A stretch of DNA of 64,000 nucleotides from Gammaproteobacteria bacterium UBA7449 (GCA_002477465.1 DLPV01000003.1:33770-97769); one strand, 5' to 3'. Positions 24,243 to 33,450 are shown, counted from the stretch's first letter. The notes: generated from the letters alone by a model not told the origin. Translations and numbers: made by a program.

Positions 24243-25037
24243 ATGAAACAAGTGTTTTTGATCCTTTTCACATTCAACTTCCTAATCGGGTGCGCCACTT
24301 CACCAACCAATCGCCGCCAGGTGGTTCTATATTCTGAGTCAGACATGGCTCGCCAGGGTGAACAGGCCTACCGTGAGATGCAGACCGAAATACCAGTCAC
24401 TACCGATAACCGAGAAACCGCTTATGTGCAATGCGTTGCGGATTACGTCATCGAAGCGCTCGAACCCGCACAACGGGGCAGCGTAGGCTGGGAAGTCACC
24501 GTTTTCGACAGCGAGCAGGCCAACGCCTTTGCCCTGCCCGGCGGTAAAATTGGTGTCTACAATGGCCTGCTCGACGTGGCCTATAACCAGCATCAACTTG
24601 CAGCAGTCATGGCCCACGAGGTCGGCCACGTGTTAGCCAATCACAGTAACGAGCGCGCCAGTCGATCCGCGCTGCGAAATGTCGGCATCGCCGCAGCAAG
24701 AATTCTTGGCGCCTCCGACACGACCCTGCAAACAATCGACTTCGGCTCGCAGCTTGGGCTCACTCTCCCGTTCAATCGCACCCAGGAAAGCGAGGCTGAC
24801 GCCATCGGCGTGATGCTCATGGCGAATGCGGGTTTTGAGCCAAAGCAGTCCATTGCGCTGTGGGAAAATATGAGCGCCGATGGCGGTCCCCGCTCTCCCG
24901 AATTTCTCTCTACTCACCCATCACCTGACTCTCGCATTGGCGCATTACGCGACATGATGGAGCAGGCTAATGCATTGCAGCAGCAGGCTATTGCCAGAGG
25001 CATGGTGCCTGATTGTGTGCCGGGATTAGCGAATTAG
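24243..25037 (+). CDS. Lipoprotein M48 family metalloprotease (LoiP/BepA-like)
   Basis: 264 residues. Lipobox LIGC near residue 17. FALPGGKIGVYNGLL precedes the zinc site VMAHEVGHVLANHS (HExxH), and ESEADAIGVMLMANAGF supplies the third zinc ligand Glu. Ends with THPSPDSRIGALR. Outer-membrane or periplasmic zinc protease of the YggG/LoiP class, expected to help with envelope protein quality control. It lacks the TPR domain of BepA. GGAG lies upstream of the ATG. Confidence 0.9.
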   Translation: MKQVFLILFTFNFLIGCATSPTNRRQVVLYSESDMARQGEQAYREMQTEIPVTTDNRETAYVQCVADYVIEALEPAQRGSVGWEVTVFDSEQANAFALPGGKIGVYNGLLDVAYNQHQLAAVMAHEVGHVLANHSNERASRSALRNVGIAAARILGASDTTLQTIDFGSQLGLTLPFNRTQESEADAIGVMLMANAGFEPKQSIALWENMSADGGPRSPEFLSTHPSPDSRIGALRDMMEQANALQQQAIARGMVPDCVPGLAN

Positions 25038-25092
25038 CAGTTTGTTTCGCAAGTCATTTGGCAAAAAGCTGCCATAGAACCGCAGCCGACGA

Positions 25093-25263
25093 GAGGAAAA
25101 ATTCAGGGTGACTTTTTCCAAAAACTGAAAAGCACTCGAAGTGAGCCAGGGATGGCGACATTGGCCGTAGGCCAATGCGAGGGAGCAACACACCAGGGAT
25201 TTCGCAAAATTCCGCCAGTGTGTTGCGACCGACCTAAGGAAAAATTCAGGGATGAATTTTTCC
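25093..25263. repeat. Cluster of CAGGGA-centred palindromes
   Basis: Successive inverted repeats follow the M48 gene: an imperfect one at about 25096-25120 around CAGGG, CATTGGCC/GGCCAATG at 25159-25177, CAACACAC/GTGTGTTG enclosing CAGGGATTTCG at about 25186-25226, and a perfect 11-bp stem 25238-25248/25253-25263 whose loop begins with the GGGA of TCAGGGATGA. Repeated use of CAGGGAT as a loop core is typical of REP-like intergenic repeats. No coding capacity. The last stem followed by AC-rich sequence may also act in termination. Confidence 0.6.
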
Positions 25264-25508
25264 GAACAAAAAAAACAAACAATAAAATGGGGCTGCCCAC
25301 AATGTAGCGACAACCCCATCCCTGCTTGAGAAGCTAAGTTACCGACCGTTGCCTAACGGCTGTGGTGTGATGCCCGTGTAACTAGGAAATAATAAGACCA
25401 TACACAGGCTAGTCGGGAATTGACCTATATCAAGTTGCGTGCTCGGAAGTTCGCGGGGCGGTCACCGGCGCAAACATGGCATAGAGAAACCTTGCGAGAA
25501 GACCTTCA

Positions 25509-25765
25509 ATATATAATAAAGTAAAAACTTTACTATATATCCTTGACCCGGCGAGTGGCTGCCAAAAAAAATCGACATTCTTGTTGTGTCACCTCTTGTA
25601 ATACACTACATGTAGTGGTACTGTTGCCAGTGCAACACAGCATAGTGATCTGATGTCGTATTGCACAGTTTGGGCGCCACCCCTCCACACCTCTTAGTTA
25701 GCGCCCAAACACTCCTTGAGATCCCCGCCGCTGCCTGACTCGCGTGTGCAGGCAGCGGATCGGGG
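25509..25765. repeat. Dense set of palindromes upstream of the DUF3667-type gene
   Basis: Five inverted repeats in 260 bases: 25509-25522/25527-25540 (A/T-rich, one mismatch), the perfect 14-mer CACTACATGTAGTG at 25604-25617, GTGCAA/TTGCAC at 25630-25635 and 25661-25666, a perfect 10-bp GTTTGGGCGC/GCGCCCAAAC pair at 25668-25677 and 25701-25710, and a long hairpin 25723-25737 with 25749-25765 (two-base bulge). No open frame is convincing from 25264 to 25918. They could be operators, a structured leader RNA or the end of a mobile element. Confidence 0.55.
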
Positions 25766-25918
25766 GCTCATTTACCGCCTTCATTACGCGCTCGCTCACA
25801 TCCCAAGCCTTCAATATTTGTTGCATTCATTAAGTCGCCTCAATTGTAAAGCGCTTAAGTCGGCTAAATCCCCACATGAAAGTGCTAGAATCCTGTCGGA
25901 TTTAAGACTGACCAGACC

Positions 25919-26910
25919 ATGACTGACTCTTCGCCTACAGATCTCGCCAACACCGACAGGCGAAGTTGCCGCAATTGTGGCCAGTCCATGCAGGGTAGCT
26001 ACTGCGCCCTTTGCGGGCAGCAGGATAAAGAAGTGCTCAGGCCCTTCATCTTTTTCCTTCAGGAAGTGCTTCGGGTCGTATTTGAGCTCGATGGTCGCGC
26101 CTATAAAACCACTTTCCGACTGCTGACACGGCCGGGATTTCTCACCCGCGAGTACTTCGTAGGCAGGCGCGTGTCCTATACCCCACCCCTGCGACTCTTC
26201 CTAACTATTAGCATCGGGTTTTTCCTGATTGTTTCGGTAGTGAGCACCCTGCGATCATTGCAGGACACTATGGGAGAGGCGGTAGCGACGCAGGAAGCAC
26301 CAGCCCCGGGCGAGGCAGAGGGGCCAGCTGCAGAATTTACTGAAGTCTCTGAGATAGACGAAGATTTTGCTGACGTGCTCGAATTCACGAGTTCCGTGAC
26401 CCTGCCATTCCTGGACGAACAGGGTAATCACAACCTGCAGTTACTCTTGACTGCACAGGTCAGGTCAGGTCTAACCTTGAAGAACTAACCTCTGACCCCC
26501 GAGACTTTATCGTCGAGTCGCTGGAATATGTCACCTTCTTTATGCTTTTTATGATGCCGATCCTGGCCCTGCTTCAACAAATCATTCTGGTCCTTTGCCC
26601 ACGATACTATGTGGAGCATCTAGTGCTTACTTTACACAATCATGCCTTTTTGCTACTGATGATTTTTATCACTATGGTACTAGGCATTTTTGAGAACGTG
26701 ACCCTGGCCTACATCTGCGTTGTGGCGGAATGGCTTTCGGCGATCTCTGCCCTTTGGATCTTTGTGTACCTGTTTCTCAGTTTGAAGCGCTACTTTCAGC
26801 TTGGCTGGTTTACTGCAACCCTGGCTTTTTCCATTACCAGTATTCTCTATACCATCGCGCTCGCGGCCGGCATGTTCTTGTTTGGTATGCTGTTTGTGAT
26901 TTTCGCCTGA
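25919..26910 (+). pseudogene. DUF3667-type membrane protein, frameshifted by a 5-bp tandem repeat
   Basis: The first frame (25919-26488) encodes a zinc-ribbon start CRNCGQSMQGSYCALCGQQ, then VLRVVFELDGRAYKTTFRLL and RPGFLTREYFVGRRVSYTPP, the DUF3667 pattern, plus one membrane helix. It stops at 26488. The next frame continues without a start as LTSDPRDFIVESLEYVTFF and then several membrane helices to 26910. The break lies at three copies of GGTCA (26458-26471); removing one copy restores one continuous frame (AQVRSNLEELTSDPRDF). Either the gene is dead, the sequence has an error, or the repeat is a switch. Function unknown. Confidence 0.75.
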
Positions 26911-27092
26911 TTGTCAGGCTGAAAAAGAACATAAGATTCAAGGACTTGAAATTCTGGGAAGCCGCTGCCGTCGCAAATTGCCTAAGCAGGGCGTGGCATC
27001 ATATCATCGGCTAATCTGCTGCAGGTGCTGAAACAGAATTTGCAGAGTCTGGTTTTACCCTGTGCGGTTCCACCCAACAAGGAATAACAATA

Positions 27093-27482
27093 ATGATTGT
27101 CTTCGGTGTTGCTCTTCTATCTATTTGTCTGATTCTCGGTATGCTAATTGGCGAGGCCCTCGGTGTACTGCTGGGTGTGGATGCCAATGTTGGCGGGGTG
27201 GGTATTGCCATGCTGTTTTTGGTGTTTGCCAGCAATTCTGATGCACTAAAGGCGTTGACACAGGGTACTGCGGGAGACGGCATAAAATTCTGGAGCGCCA
27301 TGTATATCCCCATAGTGGTTGCCATGGCGGCACGTCAGAATGTTACCGCAGCGGTTGACGGCGGGGTGCTGGCATTAGTGGCAGGTGTCGCCGCTGTGGT
27401 TGTAAGCTTTGCGCTAGTGCCTATCTTGAGCAAACTGGGTAATCCGAAAACGCCATCCTTCGACTCGGAGGAGGCCAGCTAA
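27093..27482 (+). CDS. madL: Malonate transporter subunit MadL
   Basis: 129 residues with four hydrophobic segments: VALLSICLILGMLIGEALG, GGVGIAMLFLVFAS, IYPIVVAMAA-type middle helix and LVAGVAAVVVSFALVPI. The sequence and the partner MadM match the two-subunit malonate:Na+ symporter of malonate users. AAGGA lies seven bases before the ATG. Overlaps madM by one base (TAATG). Confidence 0.88.
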   Translation: MIVFGVALLSICLILGMLIGEALGVLLGVDANVGGVGIAMLFLVFASNSDALKALTQGTAGDGIKFWSAMYIPIVVAMAARQNVTAAVDGGVLALVAGVAAVVVSFALVPILSKLGNPKTPSFDSEEAS

Positions 27483-28240
27483 TGGACATTATCGAAACGG
27501 TATTCCTGCGCAACAGCCTCGTCGTCGCCTTCGCAGTGATCGGTGTAACGATTTGGATTTCTTATTTTCTCGCTGACAAACTCACCAATGGGCGCATCCA
27601 TGGCTCCGCAATTGCGATAGCGCTGGGTCTGGTCGCAGCCTACTTTGGCGGGGTAGCAACGGGCGGTAATACTGGAGTTGCTGATGTAGCCCTGTTCAGC
27701 GGCATTGGCTTAATGGGTGGCGGTATGATGCGCGACTTCGCCATCGTGGCGACGGCTTTTGGCGTCCACTTGAGCGAACTCAAGAAGGCTGGCCTGGCAG
27801 GCGTCATCTCCATCTTTGCCGGCGTAATCGTGTCGTTTGTCGTGGGTGCAGCAATCGCCGTGATGTTTGGTTACACGGATGCCGCAGCAATTACCACCAT
27901 CGGCGCTGGCGCAGTCACCTACATCGTTGGCCCGGTAACCGGTGAGGCGATAGGCGCGACTGATGCCGTGATTACCCTGAGCGTGGCCGCAGGTTTGGTG
28001 AAATCGATACTGGTGATGATAGGCACCCCCCTGGTGGCACGCTACATTGGCTTGGATAATCCCCAGTCCGCCATGGTTTTTGGCGGCCTGATGGGGACTA
28101 CCAGTGGCGTCACGGCAGGCCTCGCTGCGACTGACCCCAAACTGGTTCCTTACGGTGCCATGACCGCGACTTTTTACACCGGGGTTGGCTGCCTGCTAGG
28201 GCCTTCAATACTGTACTTCCTCGTTAGTGGCATCTTCTAA
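27482..28240 (+). CDS. madM: Malonate transporter subunit MadM
   Basis: 252 residues, about seven to eight membrane segments rich in Gly and Ala. IHGSAIAIALGLVAAYFGG, GIGLMGGGMMRDFAIVATAFG and GPVTGEAIGATDAVITLSVA are typical of MadM. With MadL it imports malonate. Translationally coupled to madL by a one-base overlap and followed after 26 bases by a malonyl-CoA synthetase-like gene. Confidence 0.9.
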   Translation: MDIIETVFLRNSLVVAFAVIGVTIWISYFLADKLTNGRIHGSAIAIALGLVAAYFGGVATGGNTGVADVALFSGIGLMGGGMMRDFAIVATAFGVHLSELKKAGLAGVISIFAGVIVSFVVGAAIAVMFGYTDAAAITTIGAGAVTYIVGPVTGEAIGATDAVITLSVAAGLVKSILVMIGTPLVARYIGLDNPQSAMVFGGLMGTTSGVTAGLAATDPKLVPYGAMTATFYTGVGCLLGPSILYFLVSGIF

Positions 28241-28266
28241 AAACATTTGATCAAAGCGAACTTCAC

Positions 28267-29751
28267 ATGGCAGTTAATACTTTTCCTCAGCTAAGCAATG
28301 ACAACGACAAGGTCGCCCTGGTCGAAGTAGACCAGAGTTACAGTTACGGTACCGTAAACGAGCGCATCGACCGCTTTGCCAGCGGACTGCTCGCGGGCGA
28401 GCAGGATCTCGAAGAGGAGCGAATCGCTTTCTTCATCCCGGCGTCACTGGATTATGTGACAGTCTTGCATGGCGTCTGGAGAGCAGGTGGCATAGCAGTG
28501 CCGTTGAATGTGGCATCCGCTGTGGCTGAGCTCGATCATTACCTGAGCTGCGCTAGCGTCACGCGCATGATCGCGAATTCTGAGTATCACGAAGCGCTTA
28601 GCGAGCTATGCGCTTCGCTCAACATCGAACTTGTCAGCGTCGATCAGGTGTTAGCCGATAGTGTCGGGGCATTGCCTAAGATTGATGAGACCAGGCGTGC
28701 CATGATGCTTTTTACCAGCGGCACCACCAACAAACCCAAGGGTGTTGTCAGCACTCACAAGACCATAAAGGCACAAATTACTACATTGATAGACGCCTGG
28801 GAGTGGAGCGAGAATGACGTCATTCCACTGTTTTTACCGTTGCATCATATTCACGGCATCATCAATATTCTAAGCTGCGGTCTATGGGCCGGGGCCACCG
28901 TGCATTTGTTTTCGAAATTCGATATTCCCAGAATTACAGAACAAGTGACATCTGGCACTTATAATGTATTTATGGCGGTTCCTACGATTTACGTTAAACT
29001 CATTCAGTACTTTGACAGTACCGATCCGGCAACGGTGCGCGCCATCTGCGATGGCTTTGCGGAAATGCGACTGAATATTTCTGGCTCTGCGGCCTGCCCG
29101 GTCAAACTGTTCAAACAATGGCAAGACCTCACTGGGCAGGTACTGTTAGAACGCTATGGCATGACCGAAATTGGCATGGGCATATCCAATCCCTATCACG
29201 GAGAAAGGCGTGCGGGCTGCGTAGGCCAGGCGCTACCGGGTGTTGAAGTCCAGCTGTTTGATGAGTACGACTCCCCTATTACGGAGGAAGCGCTCGCCGG
29301 CGAGATTCGCATCAAGGGCGAAAATGTATTCCTTGAGTATTGGGACAATCCCAAGGCCACTTCTGAGTCTTTTAAAGACGGCTGGTTCTGCACCGGCGAT
29401 GTGGCAGTGTGGGAAGATGGTTTTTACCGCATCATGGGTCGCTCCTCGGTAGATATCATCAAATCCGGTGGCTACAAGCTGTCCGCTCTTGAGATCGAGG
29501 GTGTGCTGCTGACCCACGACGACATTGCCGAAGTGGCGGTGATTGGGGTTCCAGATGACACCTGGGGTGAAGCGGTGACCGCATTCATCGGCCTCAAACC
29601 GGGGGCCAGCCTGGAGTATGAAGACCTCAAGACATGGTGTGAGGGAAGAATGTCATCTTACAAGATCCCCAAGCACATCAAACTTGTTGATGCGCTGCCC
29701 AGGAATGCCATGGGTAAAGTCACCAAGCCCGCACTGAAAGAACTGGTCTAG
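28267..29751 (+). CDS. matB: Acyl-CoA synthetase, probably malonyl-CoA synthetase (MatB-like)
   Basis: 494 residues of the adenylate-forming family: P-loop LFTSGTTNKPKGVVSTHK, ERYGMTEIGM, WFCTGDVA, the hinge GRSSVDIIKSGGYKLSALEI and the catalytic Lys in PRNAMGKVTK. Length and motifs suit MatB, and its place just after madLM makes malonate the likely substrate: malonate + ATP + CoA to malonyl-CoA. No matA decarboxylase or mad decarboxylase genes follow, so the malonyl-CoA may go to fatty-acid synthesis. Other short acids remain possible. Confidence 0.82.
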   Translation: MAVNTFPQLSNDNDKVALVEVDQSYSYGTVNERIDRFASGLLAGEQDLEEERIAFFIPASLDYVTVLHGVWRAGGIAVPLNVASAVAELDHYLSCASVTRMIANSEYHEALSELCASLNIELVSVDQVLADSVGALPKIDETRRAMMLFTSGTTNKPKGVVSTHKTIKAQITTLIDAWEWSENDVIPLFLPLHHIHGIINILSCGLWAGATVHLFSKFDIPRITEQVTSGTYNVFMAVPTIYVKLIQYFDSTDPATVRAICDGFAEMRLNISGSAACPVKLFKQWQDLTGQVLLERYGMTEIGMGISNPYHGERRAGCVGQALPGVEVQLFDEYDSPITEEALAGEIRIKGENVFLEYWDNPKATSESFKDGWFCTGDVAVWEDGFYRIMGRSSVDIIKSGGYKLSALEIEGVLLTHDDIAEVAVIGVPDDTWGEAVTAFIGLKPGASLEYEDLKTWCEGRMSSYKIPKHIKLVDALPRNAMGKVTKPALKELV

Positions 29752-29771
29752 CCAGGCAACAACTTACTCTG

Positions 29772-29801
29772 CGCCTGATTTCCCGCTCATGAAATCAGGC
29801 G
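29772..29801 (+). terminator. Strong hairpin after the malonyl-CoA synthetase gene
   Basis: A perfect 11-bp stem (CGCCTGATTTC with GAAATCAGGCG) and an 8-base loop, 20 bases after the stop at 29751. No T-run follows, so it may act as an RNA 3' end or weak terminator. Confidence 0.5.
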
Positions 29802-29929
29802 ATCGGGGTTAAGCTCTGGACTAATTCAGCGCTGATCAGTGCCGAGAGACGGTGCAGTTGATATAATGCCCATCGATTTTGCGCGGGCCCGATAGCCTGA
29901 ACCAATAACCCATCGAGTAGTAAGCACTT

Positions 29930-31594
29930 TTGAAAACCGAGTTTCTAGGTAAAACCGTCTCTGGCCCATTTACCATCCCCTCAGGCATCGTGACCTGTTC
30001 CGCCAATATCATTCAGCGCTTTTTCGATCTGATACCCGAAGTCGGTGTGCTCACTACCAAGAGCATTGGGCCAGAGCCAAGACTGGGGTACCGCGAACCT
30101 GTACTCACCCAATACGAAGCCGGCAGCTTCACCAATGCGGTGGGCCTGACCAATCCCGGCGCTGATCGCTCGGCTGAGTTACTGGGTGAACTCAATATCC
30201 CCGACGACAAGTTTCTGCTGATTTCTATCTTTGGTGGTAGAGTAGAGGAATATGTAGAGGTAGCGCGAAAACTTGCGCCCCATGGCGATGGGCTGGAGCT
30301 CAACCTGTCATGTCCTCACGCCAAGGGCTACGGCATGGCCATGGGCCAGGACCCGGAACTGGTGCGGGAAATCGTGAGTGCCGTTAAGGCAGCCGTAGCT
30401 ATCCCGGTCGTCGCCAAGCTGACCCCGAACGTGCCAAATATCGGCGAGATAGCCGCTGCAGCGGCAGCCGGTGGTGCAGATGCGCTGTGCGCTATAAATA
30501 CCATGGGCCCGGAATGTTACAAGAGTCATGGCCACCCCATCCTGACCAACGGCAAGGGCGGTGTCTCAGGCAAGGCTGTCCTGCCTCGCGCGCTGGAATG
30601 CGTGCGAGAGATCAAGGCCGCCGTGAATCGCCCCATCATCGCCTGTGGCGGCATCAGCAGCGCAGCCGACGTTAGCGAGGCATTTGCTGCCGGGGCCGAC
30701 ATCATTGGTATTGGTTCCGCGCTGATCGGCATGACTACCAATGAGATTGCCGAATACTTTCAGGCCATGGTGCAGGATCTGTCAGCCAAATCCGAGCAGG
30801 CCGAAGCCCTGGTGCGCTATGACATAGACATGAACTTTCGACTCGTCACCCTGGTCTGCAATGAACGTATAACAGATGACATATGTATCCTCACCTTCGA
30901 TCGGAAGATCGAGATCGAAGCCGGACAGTTCATTTTTCTGTGGATTCCCGGACTCGGTGAGAAACCCTTCTCTGCATTGACCGATGATCCGTTTCAACTG
31001 GCGGTGATTAACCTAGGTGAGTTCACCGAGGAGTTGATGTCCTTGGAGCCCGGCACTGAAGCCTACGTCAGGGGACCCCACGGCAATGCTGTAAGCCCCG
31101 AGCCTGGTGCTCGGATCATGGCCGTAGCCGGTGGCACAGGCCTCGCTGCTGTTTATCAGCTCGCGCGCGATTTCGGCAACACGGAAATCTTCTTCGGCGC
31201 CCGCAGTGCCGAACGACTCTACTTCGTGGACGAAAGTGCGAAAGTCAGCGACTTGCACATCGCCACTGACGACGGCAGCCGTGGACACCATGGCGTCATT
31301 ACGGAATTGCTGGAGCAGCGACTCGAAGCGCTGTCGCCGGAAGAAAGGGAGAGCCTGGTGTTTTACAACTGTGGCCCTGCCCCTATGGTCAGAGCCGCTG
31401 AAGTGGTGGAACGCAAATACTGCAGTCCCGAACGCATTTTCAATGCCATCGACTACTGGACCAAATGCGGAGTCGGCATCTGTGGTGCTTGCGATGCACC
31501 AGATGGTCGCCGACTCTGTGTCGATGGCCCTTTTCTTGATGCCGCAGACAGCGACAGAAGTGCTGCGATTAATTCACCCGTTATTGGCAGTTAG
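29930..31594 (+). CDS. pyrDK: Dihydroorotate dehydrogenase class 1B-type PyrD fused to PyrK-type reductase
   Basis: 554 residues from a TTG at 29930. Residues about 1-285 are a PyrD barrel: TIPSGIVTCSANIIQRFF, TKSIGPEPRLG, LNLSCPHAKGYG with the catalytic Cys of class 1B, and CGGISSAADVSEAF. Residues about 300-554 are a PyrK-like ferredoxin reductase: FAD strand EAGQFIFLWIPG, NAD site VAGGTGLAAVYQLA and the [2Fe-2S] Cys set in CGVGICGACDAPDG plus LCVDGPF. Class 1B normally needs two separate chains; here electrons could pass from dihydroorotate through FMN, [2Fe-2S] and FAD to NAD+ in one protein. A different pyrimidine-like substrate is possible. Confidence 0.85.
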   Translation: MKTEFLGKTVSGPFTIPSGIVTCSANIIQRFFDLIPEVGVLTTKSIGPEPRLGYREPVLTQYEAGSFTNAVGLTNPGADRSAELLGELNIPDDKFLLISIFGGRVEEYVEVARKLAPHGDGLELNLSCPHAKGYGMAMGQDPELVREIVSAVKAAVAIPVVAKLTPNVPNIGEIAAAAAAGGADALCAINTMGPECYKSHGHPILTNGKGGVSGKAVLPRALECVREIKAAVNRPIIACGGISSAADVSEAFAAGADIIGIGSALIGMTTNEIAEYFQAMVQDLSAKSEQAEALVRYDIDMNFRLVTLVCNERITDDICILTFDRKIEIEAGQFIFLWIPGLGEKPFSALTDDPFQLAVINLGEFTEELMSLEPGTEAYVRGPHGNAVSPEPGARIMAVAGGTGLAAVYQLARDFGNTEIFFGARSAERLYFVDESAKVSDLHIATDDGSRGHHGVITELLEQRLEALSPEERESLVFYNCGPAPMVRAAEVVERKYCSPERIFNAIDYWTKCGVGICGACDAPDGRRLCVDGPFLDAADSDRSAAINSPVIGS

Positions 31595-31619
31595 CGCCCG
31601 GCTAGCATTTAACTAACCG

Positions 31620-31994
31620 TTACCATCCCGGCTTAGTCATCGCCACCAGAAATATTCCTGGCACAACCACCACCGATGCCATCAGTAACTTGATGCGCAG
31701 TGCCTTGTTGCGACCGCGTTTCAGCGCAAAGGTGCCGAAAACGATATACAGAATCAGCATTAGAATTTTCAGCGTCACCCATCCGACCACTATGGGATAT
31801 TGGCGGGTCATTACCACTAGTGCGATGGCTGTACCCAATAACAGTGTGTCGTTGAGGTGAGGAAGAATTTTCGCAGCCTTGGTCTGGAGCAATGCTGACT
31901 CCATCACCATCCAGTAACCGCGCAAGGAAAACCCTAAGAAGGAGATAACGGCGAACGTAATGTGTGCGTGTTTGAGAATCAGGTACCAGCTCAT
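31620..31994 (-). CDS. SirB family membrane protein
   Basis: 124 residues, four membrane helices: LKHAHITFAVISFLGFSLRG, LLLGTAIALVVMTRQYP, VGWVTLKILMLILYIVFGTF and LLMASVVVVPGIFLVAMTKP. The N-terminal KHAH and the FxLRGYWM pattern are typical of SirB2-like proteins. Function not established. Converges on the PyrDK gene with a 25-base gap. Confidence 0.82.
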   Translation of the reverse strand: MSWYLILKHAHITFAVISFLGFSLRGYWMVMESALLQTKAAKILPHLNDTLLLGTAIALVVMTRQYPIVVGWVTLKILMLILYIVFGTFALKRGRNKALRIKLLMASVVVVPGIFLVAMTKPGW

Positions 31995-32289
31995 ACTGGG
32001 ATTTTCACTTCACATGGGCTAACTAGACACTACTCTCACCTTCATCTATCAAGCCATTTTTGAAGCTGCTGACACATCTCGACAAGTCTTGATGCTTGCA
32101 TTAGCATGAATCGAAATGAAGCAGTAGCCGGTCATGCTGGAACTCCTGTCTGATTATCCTGCCGTATTGTTTGACGCTCGATGCATAAGACTTGATTAGC
32201 TGGCGCGGTTTAGTTGCGACCCGGATACAGAATCTGGTGGCAGTAACTAGAGACTTCCCCTCTAACGAAAACAAGAACCGGGGACCATC
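31995..32289. other. Intergenic region between the SirB-like and lactonase genes
   Basis: About 295 bases. I see no convincing gene, repeat or terminator here; it should hold the divergent promoters of its two neighbours. Confidence 0.4.
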
Positions 32290-33327
32290 ATGCAGCGCCG
32301 CGAATTTCTTAGCCACTCCCTAACCGCGTTAGCCGGACTATCAATCGCAACAAATTCCGAGGCCCAAGACCTGGAAAACGCCGCACCGCGAGATTGGTCC
32401 GGTAACACGCCACTGCGTTATCCTGACCCGGACCTGATTGCCCTCGACCAGCGCTTCCAGCGTTACATCCCTTTTAATACACCAATCCAGCGGCACCATA
32501 TCGGCACTTTCTGGGCAGAGGGACCAGCCTGGAATGGCGTTGGTCGTTATCTGGTGTGGAGTGATATTCCAAACAATGTGCAGCTGCGCTGGATTGAAGA
32601 TGACGATCGCGTCACGGTGTTTCGCGAACCCGCTGGCAACAGCAACGGCAATACTTTCGATTACCAGGGCAGACAATTGTCCTGCGAGCACGGCAATCGC
32701 CGCGTCGTGCGCTATGAATATGATGGCTCGGTAACGGTCATCGCCGACAACTTTGAAGGCATCCCGCTGAACTCTCCTAACGATGTCGTAGTCCACCCGG
32801 ATGGCAGTATCTGGTTTACTGATCCACCCTATGGCATACGCGGAGACTATGAGGGCAATCGCGCCGAACAGGAGTTGCCGCTGTCTGTCTATCGCGTCGA
32901 CGCTGACAACGGCAGAATTAGTCGGGTGACCGATGACATCGATGCGCCTAACGGTTTGTGCTTCTCCCCCGATTACTCACTGCTGTATGTAGCCAATACT
33001 GGCGCAGGTCGCGATATCAAAGTGTGGGATGTCGATGGTGCCCGCCTTCGCAATGGGCGTGTATTTGCAGAATTAGTCAATCCCGTGAATGGCAATCGCA
33101 CCTCAGCTGACGGCATCCGCTGCGACGTGGACGGCAACGTCTGGGCGGGCGCGCGTCCCGGCGTACAAATCATTGCTCAGGATGGGGATACGATAGGCGT
33201 GATTCGCTTGCCGGAAGTATGTGCCAATATCTGTTTTGGCGGTGCCAAGCGCAATCGGCTATTCATGACGGCAAGTCAGTCACTTTATTCGGTCTACGTT
33301 GGGGTTCGTGGCGCCGGCATCGCCTGA
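32290..33327 (+). CDS. Tat-exported SMP-30/gluconolactonase-type beta-propeller
   Basis: 345 residues. Twin-arginine start MQRREFLSHSLTALAGL. Then the SMP-30 pattern: FWAEGPAWNGVGRYLVWSDI with the metal Glu, GRQLSCEHGNRRVVRYEYDG, PNDVVVHPDGSIWFTDPPYG (metal Asn/Asp) and DAPNGLCFSPDYSLLYV. Six-bladed calcium- or zinc-dependent lactonase expected to open sugar or aryl lactones in the periplasm. AGGGGACC-like sequence before the ATG (CCGGGGACC) is the ribosome site region. Confidence 0.88.
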   Translation: MQRREFLSHSLTALAGLSIATNSEAQDLENAAPRDWSGNTPLRYPDPDLIALDQRFQRYIPFNTPIQRHHIGTFWAEGPAWNGVGRYLVWSDIPNNVQLRWIEDDDRVTVFREPAGNSNGNTFDYQGRQLSCEHGNRRVVRYEYDGSVTVIADNFEGIPLNSPNDVVVHPDGSIWFTDPPYGIRGDYEGNRAEQELPLSVYRVDADNGRISRVTDDIDAPNGLCFSPDYSLLYVANTGAGRDIKVWDVDGARLRNGRVFAELVNPVNGNRTSADGIRCDVDGNVWAGARPGVQIIAQDGDTIGVIRLPEVCANICFGGAKRNRLFMTASQSLYSVYVGVRGAGIA

Positions 33328-33368
33328 ATGTCTTTTATCTTTTAATCCAGTCCGACAGTCCCCTGCAC

Positions 33369-33400
33369 AACCCGGTTCGGTTTCATTGCAGCCGGGTTTT
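33369..33400 (+). terminator. Probable terminator after the lactonase gene
   Basis: AACCCGG (33369-33375) pairs with CCGGGTT (33392-33398) and is followed by TT, about 40 bases after the stop at 33327. The loop of 16 bases is long. Confidence 0.5.
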
Positions 33401-33450
33401 CTGCTCTAATACGCCCTCTTTTGCATTCTTCAACTCACGAAGGGGGAATT

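Noticed and set aside
25668..25710. Integron attC site from the GTTTGGGCGC/GCGCCCAAAC pair
   Set aside because: The core triplets do not match RYYYAAC/GTTRRRY, there is no integrase or cassette array, and the neighbouring genes are ordinary.
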